Assembly (NCBI GenBank): GCA_964541695.1 | Contig: CAZIRB010000049.1 | Location: 1 to 15,792, forward strand | Source of the DNA: CAZKGE01 sp964541695 | GTDB lineage: Bacteria > Bacillota > Clostridia > Christensenellales > CAG-138 | Length of the DNA stretch: 15,792 nt | Direction: 5' to 3' | Shown: in pieces, positions 13,573 through 15,792 of the stretch | How the letters are laid out: each line of letters starts with the position of its first letter | Position numbering within the stretch: position 1 is the stretch's first letter | The notes under the pieces: generated by a model | Databases searched by the model: none | The model's input: the letters and a program-made list of their open reading frames with translations, nothing else | Told to the model about the DNA's origin: nothing | Made by a program: the position numbers and the translations under genes

Positions 13573-13740
13573 AACGATGGGGATTCCGTCCCCAAACCTC
13601 TGCCAAAGGGCCGAATCCCCACAGTTCGCAATGGTCGCACACGCCCTTTTGGGCCTGTGCTCCCTTGCTCACTGGGCCTGCGCTTCGCTTTATCCGCCAC
13701 AGGCGGCGCTCAGCTTCGGCCCTCTTTGAAAACCCGCAGG
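13573..13740 (+). repeat. Mosaic repeat, copy C: inverted R1 end plus R2 module
   Basis: 13573-13620 (ACGATGGGGATTCCGTCCCC, then TGCCAAAGGGCCGA) is a diverged inverted R1 end. 13621-13740 is R2 in plus orientation, with CCTTGCTCACTGGGCCTGCG and GCGGCGCTCAGCTTCGGCCC. R2 matches 8173-8291 (inverted) and 15736-15792. No coding sequence is apparent. Confidence 0.75.
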
Positions 13741-13760
13741 AGGGTCTGAAGAACTGTTCG

Positions 13761-13960
13761 GGTTTCCAAACTGCGGGCCTGTTTCGGGGGCGCCGCCCCC
13801 GAGCCCCCGCCGGGGATCGAAGACCCTTGGACCCCGCAGGAGGGTTCAAAAGACTGCTTGGGTTCCCAAACGGCAGGTCCGTTTCGGGGGCGCCGCCCCC
13901 GAGCCCCCGCCAGGGATCGAAGACCCCTGGACCCCTTAAGAAGCCCCGAAAAACTATTCG
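13761..13960 (+). repeat. Two tandem 100-bp repeat units
   Basis: Unit 1 (13761-13860) and unit 2 (13861-13960) align with no length change. Both contain GTTTCGGGGGCGCCGCCCCC at unit positions 21-40, followed by GAGCCCCCGCC and GGGATCGAAGACCC. The bases before unit 1 (13731-13760) and after unit 2 (from 13961) continue the same phase. A related unit lies at 71-120. Confidence 0.85.
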
Positions 13961-14032
13961 GGATTCCAAAGGGCCTTCGGCCCTTTGGCGGGTGTTTAGG
14001 GGCGGAGCCCGCAACGTTATTCCTTCGTTCCC
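13960..14032 (+). repeat. Mosaic repeat module R1, copy C
   Basis: Begins GGGATTCCAAAGGGCCTTCG and runs through GGGGCGGAGCCCGCAACGTT to CCTTCGTTCCC, like 8328-8405 and 154-230. With the inverted R1 end at 13573-13620 it brackets the R2 and tandem modules. Confidence 0.8.
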
Positions 14033-14036
14033 AAAC

Positions 14037-14066
14037 AAAAAGCGGGCGGTGCTGTGCGCCGCCCGC
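14037..14066 (-). terminator. Terminator of the permease gene
   Basis: On the minus strand an 8-bp GC stem (GCGGGCGG with CCGCCCGC, 9-nt loop) is followed directly by TTTTT. It lies 26 bp past the permease stop and has good rho-independent form. Confidence 0.85.
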
Positions 14067-14091
14067 GGAAACCCTCCAGATTCTCCGTTCC

Positions 14092-15492
14092 TTACCCCAG
14101 CATGGGTCCGACCACGCTGATCAGCAGCGCGAACACGACGAGGCAGACTGCGGCGAACTTCCAGTTGTTGCCGACGGACAGCTTCCAGTTGCTGACGCCC
14201 GTGTAGCCCGAGAGGATCAGCGACTGCGACGAGAACGGCGACATCAGGATCGTCAGCAGCCAGCCAAACAGTATGGCGAGGCAGAACGTGTAATTGCTCA
14301 GCCCGAGCGTGGCGGGCACGAGCGCGGCGACCATGGCGGTACCGGTCGCCGCCGGGTGGATGCCGACGAGCGACGGGATGACCATCAGCAGCACCATCGC
14401 CATGATCATGAGCGGCGGATACTTCGAAAACACGTCCGGCAGGAGCCTTGGCAGCAGTTCCCCGACGCCGGAGAGCTCCATCGCCTTGCCGAGGAAGCCT
14501 GCCGTCGCGTACAGCGCGACCTGGCTCGGCACCTTCATCAGCGACGCGGTGTAGTAGCTTTCCATGCGCGTGCCGTAGGCTTTCCAGTGCTTCTGTATGG
14601 CGGCGGCGAGCAGCGGGAACAGCACGGCCGCGACGGGCACGATGAACATCAGGTCCCAGTCGGTGAACACGTCGAACAGCACGATCGTGCCGATCATGCC
14701 CGCAAACAGCACGAGCATCGTGACGATCTTCTTCCAGTTGACGGTCGCGCCCTCGGGCGGCGTCAGCTTGGGGTACTGATCGGGGTTGCGGCGGATGCTC
14801 AGCGCGAGGCCGCCGAGACCGATCGCGTTGAACAGGATCGAGAAGCCGATCGCGACGGGCACGATGGTCGTCCACTTCACGTCCGGGTACGCGCTGTACA
14901 CGATCACGGACGCCCAGGCCGGCGACCAGAAGCCGGACGAGCAGTACGAGCGCTCAAGCGTGACCAGGAACGAATTCTTCGCCTTGTACAGATCGCCGAA
15001 CGGGTGCAGCAGGTCGTACACGATAATGATCGCGCCGATGCTAACGAGCACGCCGAGCAGGTGGCTGCTGATCGTGAGCAGGACGAGGAAGCCTAGGAGG
15101 TTCTGCATTCTGGCCTGCGCGAGCGTCTTGAGCTCGCCCTGGTAATCCTCGTAGAAGAACGGCGCGGACAGCATGGGCGCCATGGTCAGAAGCGTGAGCA
15201 GGTTGCCGTTCTTGAGCAGCGCGAACAGCCAATCCTTGGCCGAGGCGCCGCACACGATCATCAGCACGGCGCCGACGACGAACATGCCGATGATGACGCG
15301 CCGCGTCATCTTATCGATGCGGAACATGGAGAAGCCCATCACGACGAGCATGATCAGGCAGGAGGCGATCTGCAGCGGCAGAGCGGCGTAGAAATAATTG
15401 ATGAGCCGAAGCGCGGCAAACGCGAGCAGACAGATGCGCAGCAGCGTGTTGATGGCGTTGCCCGGCTTACGCCCGGAAGCGGTTTGTTCCAA
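14092..15492 (-). CDS. Polytopic permease, ion-transporter-superfamily-like
   Basis: About 466 residues with roughly 11-12 hydrophobic segments. It has two re-entrant-looking stretches, ERSYCSSGFWSPAWASV in the first half and LVGIHPAATGTAMVAAL in the second. This pseudo-repeat layout recalls citrate, dicarboxylate and arsenite permeases, but I cannot name the family or substrate; an organic anion is the best guess. Start: the promoter at 15555-15583 predicts transcription near 15548, so the GTG at 15546 would have no leader. TTG at 15492 has AAGGGGG upstream and is preferred. The gene stands alone, with its own promoter and terminator. A role in moving phosphonate precursors or products is possible only by proximity. 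Confidence 0.8.
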   Translation of the reverse strand: MEQTASGRKPGNAINTLLRICLLAFAALRLINYFYAALPLQIASCLIMLVVMGFSMFRIDKMTRRVIIGMFVVGAVLMIVCGASAKDWLFALLKNGNLLTLLTMAPMLSAPFFYEDYQGELKTLAQARMQNLLGFLVLLTISSHLLGVLVSIGAIIIVYDLLHPFGDLYKAKNSFLVTLERSYCSSGFWSPAWASVIVYSAYPDVKWTTIVPVAIGFSILFNAIGLGGLALSIRRNPDQYPKLTPPEGATVNWKKIVTMLVLFAGMIGTIVLFDVFTDWDLMFIVPVAAVLFPLLAAAIQKHWKAYGTRMESYYTASLMKVPSQVALYATAGFLGKAMELSGVGELLPRLLPDVFSKYPPLMIMAMVLLMVIPSLVGIHPAATGTAMVAALVPATLGLSNYTFCLAILFGWLLTILMSPFSSQSLILSGYTGVSNWKLSVGNNWKFAAVCLVVFALLISVVGPMLG

Positions 15493-15554
15493 GACGGTGT
15501 CCCCCTTGTCGATCCCGATGAAGTGCGGCGCGCTTGCGCGCGCCACTGACGTTC

Positions 15555-15583
15555 AGTATATCGTATAAAACCTTAAAAAACAA
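15555..15583 (-). promoter_or_regulatory. Promoter of the permease gene
   Basis: On the minus strand, TTGTTT (15583-15578), a 17-bp spacer and TATACT (15560-15555). The predicted start near 15548 supports the TTG start at 15492 over the GTG at 15546. Confidence 0.65.
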
Positions 15584-15709
15584 GCCGATGGGAGAAGTTG
15601 ATCCGCTCCGGTTCGTTGGCTATATTTGGGCGTCCCGGCCCTCGCCGCCATCTGCAACGGACATCGCCTTCCGATTCCTCGCATTGGGCTTGTGCCTTGT
15701 GACAAGAAT

Positions 15710-15792
15710 ACGTTGGGGTTCCGTCCCCAATCCCACGGTTCGCAATGGTCGCGCAAGCCTTGTTAGGCTTGCCCTCCCTTGCTCACTGGGCC
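15710..15792 (+). repeat. Mosaic repeat, copy D, cut by the window end
   Basis: ACGTTGGGGTTCCGTCCCCA at 15710-15729 corresponds to the inverted R1 end at 13573, followed by R2 (GGTTCGCAATGGTCGC, CCTTGCTCACTGGGCC) running off the window. Bases 15584-15709 hold nothing I recognise. Confidence 0.75.

Noticed and set aside
13573..14032. CRISPR array
   Set aside because: The repeats are about 100 bp, imperfect and lack unique 30-40 bp spacers; no cas genes are present.
13858..15096. 412-codon plus-strand open frame over the repeats and permease
   Set aside because: It begins in repeat DNA and reads as a His/Arg/Asp-rich shadow of the membrane protein.

Overview
This window looks like part of a scaffold from a GC-rich Firmicute (class Clostridia, possibly a gut lineage). 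The basis is the gene families: an Lsa/CplR-like ABC-F ATPase, a DUF2804 protein, and an ECF sigma factor overlapping a membrane-anchored beta-propeller protein. Start sites carry AGGAGG-type ribosome binding sites and promoters are of the extended -10 SigA type. The taxonomic call is inference. A run of exactly 100 N (5486-5585) shows this is a draft assembly.

Layout. 1-355: repeat-rich DNA, then a promoter. 356-1324 (+): lipoprotein polysaccharide deacetylase, convergent with 1341-2807 (-), an antibiotic-resistance-type ABC-F ATPase. That ATPase has a structured leader and possibly a leaderless leader peptide. 2995-3660 (-): a probable TIM-barrel protein of unknown function. 3995-5978 (+): ECF sigma factor and beta-propeller protein, overlapping by 8 nt and broken by the gap. 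6308-8048 (+): DUF2804 protein and a HAD hydrolase, probably one operon. 8049-8481: a composite intergenic repeat with long imperfect terminal inverted repeats, then a terminator for the minus strand. 8482-13426 (-): a tight five-gene phosphonate biosynthesis operon. 13427-14091: its promoter, a G-rich tract and a second mosaic repeat array. 14092-15492 (-): a polytopic permease with its own promoter and terminator. 15710-15792: another copy of the repeat, cut by the window end.

The most interesting system is the phosphonate operon. In transcription order it encodes phosphonopyruvate decarboxylase, a fusion of a TagD-like cytidylyltransferase domain with phosphoenolpyruvate mutase, a LicC/PntC-like nucleotidyltransferase, and a transketolase split into two ThDP-dependent subunits. 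The genes lie 1 nt apart, 11 nt apart, or overlap by 4 nt. The first two enzymes should convert PEP to phosphonoacetaldehyde. The operon has no aminotransferase or alcohol dehydrogenase, the usual next enzymes. It has the transketolase pair instead, whose C-terminal subunit has lost the Asp and His of the usual DGxTHQ donor-site motif. I infer that phosphonoacetaldehyde is extended by a two-carbon unit and that the product is activated with CTP, perhaps to decorate a lipid or glycan. The final transferase is not in the window.

A family of mosaic intergenic repeats sits at four places, in both orientations and with shared modules. These places lie mainly at transcription-unit boundaries.
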